Notes under the pieces: generated by a model
What the model saw: only the letters and a program-made list of their open reading frames with translations
What the model was told of the DNA's origin: nothing
Database searches by the model: none
Source of the DNA: JAXDBM01 sp963709485
GTDB lineage: Bacteria > Desulfobacterota > Syntrophia > Syntrophales > Fen-1087
Direction: 5' to 3'
DNA: 64,000 nt
Assembly: GCA_963709485.1 (NCBI GenBank)
Contig: CAVPWE010000003.1
Location: 62,001 to 126,000 of the forward strand
Shown here: positions 62,994 through 64,000 of the stretch, piece by piece
Layout: the number at the start of each line of letters is the position of its first letter
Numbering within the stretch: position 1 is the stretch's first letter
Program-made: the position numbers and the translations under genes

Positions 62994-63946
62994 TCTCCGT
63001 GCTCCCGGTACCATGCAATCGTGCGGGACAGACCCGCCTCAAGACCGATGATCGGTTCGTATCCCAGAACCTTCCTGGCCTTGTGAATGGAGGGAACGCG
63101 CACCTGCACGTCGGGCATGGTCGGTTCGCGGAATTCGATCTTCGCCCGATTGCCTGTCAGCCTGACAATATGCTCCGCGAGACCCAGGATCGAGGCCGTC
63201 TGCTTGGGGTCGCCGATGTTCAGTGCCTGACCCACCGCTTCTTCTTTTTCGAGTGCGAGTAGCACGCCGTCTATGAAATCGTCGATGTAACACCACGCGC
63301 GGATCTGATTGCCGTCGCCATAAATCGTCAGGGGGGTTCCCTGCATCGCTGCGACGATGAATCGGTGGACCGCGCCCTCACCGACCTGCCGGGGCCCGTA
63401 GATGTTGAATGGCCGGATCGTAACGGCAGCCAGTCCGTACTCTTCGAAGTAGCAATGCGTCAGGTGCTCAGCCGCCAGTTTGCTGACTGCATAAGCCCAT
63501 CGCATCTCACCCACGGGTCCCTGGGTCGTCAGGTCGCTTTCGTCGGCGCGGTAGACGTACGGTCCGTAAACCTCGCTGGTGGAGAAATCCAGGAAACGGG
63601 ACACGCTGCCGATCGCAATCGCAGTATCCAGAACGTTCTTGGTTCCCATCAGATTGACGTTCATTGTGACGATGGGTTTTTTTATGACGGTGTCTATACC
63701 GGCAATGGCGGCCAAGTGAATGATGATCTCGCAACCATCCGCGGCTTTTCGCAGCCCGGATACATCCAGGACGTCCCCTTGCACGAGTTTGACGCTGGGC
63801 ATGTCCCGCAAATGGGTGTAGCGGATGGCGTTGCGATGCCCGTTGTCGTAGACCACGATCCGGTTATTCACCGCCAACCGCTCGCACAAGTGCGATCCGA
63901 TGAATCCGCCCCCTCCCGTGATCAGAATCTGCTTGCCGTGAATCAA
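62990..63946 (-). CDS. NAD-dependent nucleotide-sugar epimerase/dehydratase
   Basis: 318 residues, start ATG 63946 with GGCGGAGGTGTGATTT upstream. Complete extended SDR: ILITGGGGFIGSHLCERL, IIIHLAAIAGID, FLDFSTSEVYGPYVY, WAYAVSKLAAEHLTHCYF (YxxxK), IRPFNIYGPRQVGEGAVHRF, GDGNQIRAWCYIDDFIDGV and ALNIGDPKQTAS. The SEVYG and RPFNIYGP patterns resemble UDP-glucuronate decarboxylases and dTDP-glucose dehydratases. It makes or modifies a nucleotide sugar for a surface polysaccharide. Upstream 63947-64000 may hold the end of another gene but too little is visible to call it. Confidence 0.9.
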   Translation of the reverse strand: MIHGKQILITGGGGFIGSHLCERLAVNNRIVVYDNGHRNAIRYTHLRDMPSVKLVQGDVLDVSGLRKAADGCEIIIHLAAIAGIDTVIKKPIVTMNVNLMGTKNVLDTAIAIGSVSRFLDFSTSEVYGPYVYRADESDLTTQGPVGEMRWAYAVSKLAAEHLTHCYFEEYGLAAVTIRPFNIYGPRQVGEGAVHRFIVAAMQGTPLTIYGDGNQIRAWCYIDDFIDGVLLALEKEEAVGQALNIGDPKQTASILGLAEHIVRLTGNRAKIEFREPTMPDVQVRVPSIHKARKVLGYEPIIGLEAGLSRTIAWYREHGE

Positions 63947-64000
63947 ATCACACCTCCGCCTTCAAGCGCCGTTTATACGAACTTTCCGCATGAATCCTTG

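Overview
The window looks like a chromosomal piece of a strictly anaerobic, probably syntrophic or respiratory Desulfobacterota (former Deltaproteobacteria, Syntrophales-like). This is inference from content: two molybdopterin oxidoreductase operons, a class I hybrid cluster protein, a Tat-exported flavoprotein with a tetraheme cytochrome, a split B12 acyl-CoA mutase, glutaconate-type CoA transferase and acyl-CoA dehydrogenases, phosphotransbutyrylase, and a sigma-54 promoter in front of a type IV pilin. I found no tRNA, rRNA or CRISPR array.

Layout. 0-7 kb: an ATP-binding regulator fragment, a DUF2130 protein and an AddB/AddA-like helicase-nuclease pair. 7.2-12.8 kb (minus): FNT channel, a 42-residue membrane peptide, a cytoplasmic Mo enzyme, and a ferredoxin subunit that appears to carry a GltD-type flavoprotein inserted inside it. 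12.9-16.4 kb (minus): hcp plus an Hcr-like reductase with an added FHA domain, behind an FNR-type promoter. 16.5-23 kb: small secreted proteins, an unusual acyl-CoA mutase pair, a periplasmic FKBP, a MORN-like protein and a secreted lipase. 23.2-27.5 kb: a Tat-exported Mo enzyme, its ferredoxin subunit and a TorD chaperone. 27.9-28.4 kb: two paralogous micropeptides sharing the motif KGWxDPMCTP, ended by a strong terminator. 28.6-30.8 kb: a flavoprotein/tetraheme cytochrome pair. 30.9-33.2 kb: MFS transporter and methyltransferase. 33.3-38.9 kb (minus): a small secreted protein, a ~1,090-residue repeat and Gly-rich exported protein, and a CsgG/fibronectin-III protein. 39-45 kb: phosphotransbutyrylase, ACT protein, small proteins, diguanylate cyclase-like protein, phosphoesterase and ZIP transporter. 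45-52 kb: acyl-CoA dehydrogenases, a YajD-type HNH protein and CoA transferase subunits. 52-55.3 kb (minus): nadE, folE2 and queD. 55.5-58.2 kb: pilA with its terminator, interrupted by a group IIC intron. 58.2-64 kb (minus): a surface-sugar cluster.

How parts connect. The two Mo-enzyme operons share an 18-bp dyad (TATGYCT-N4-AGRCATA) present as tandem overlapping copies, so one regulator probably controls both. FNT, Hcp and Hcr together suggest formate or nitrogen-oxide handling, but the Mo enzyme lacks the Cys/Sec-His pair of formate dehydrogenases. CoA transferase, acyl-CoA dehydrogenases, mutase and phosphotransbutyrylase point to short-chain acyl-CoA metabolism with substrates that cannot be fixed from sequence.

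Quality caveat. At least twelve single-base frame breaks hit otherwise well-conserved genes (DUF2130, flavoprotein-ferredoxin, lipase, Mo enzyme, ZIP, acyl-CoA dehydrogenase, intron maturase, and five in the repeat protein). Most are more likely sequence or assembly errors than true pseudogenes; such genes are given as single spans with the break noted.
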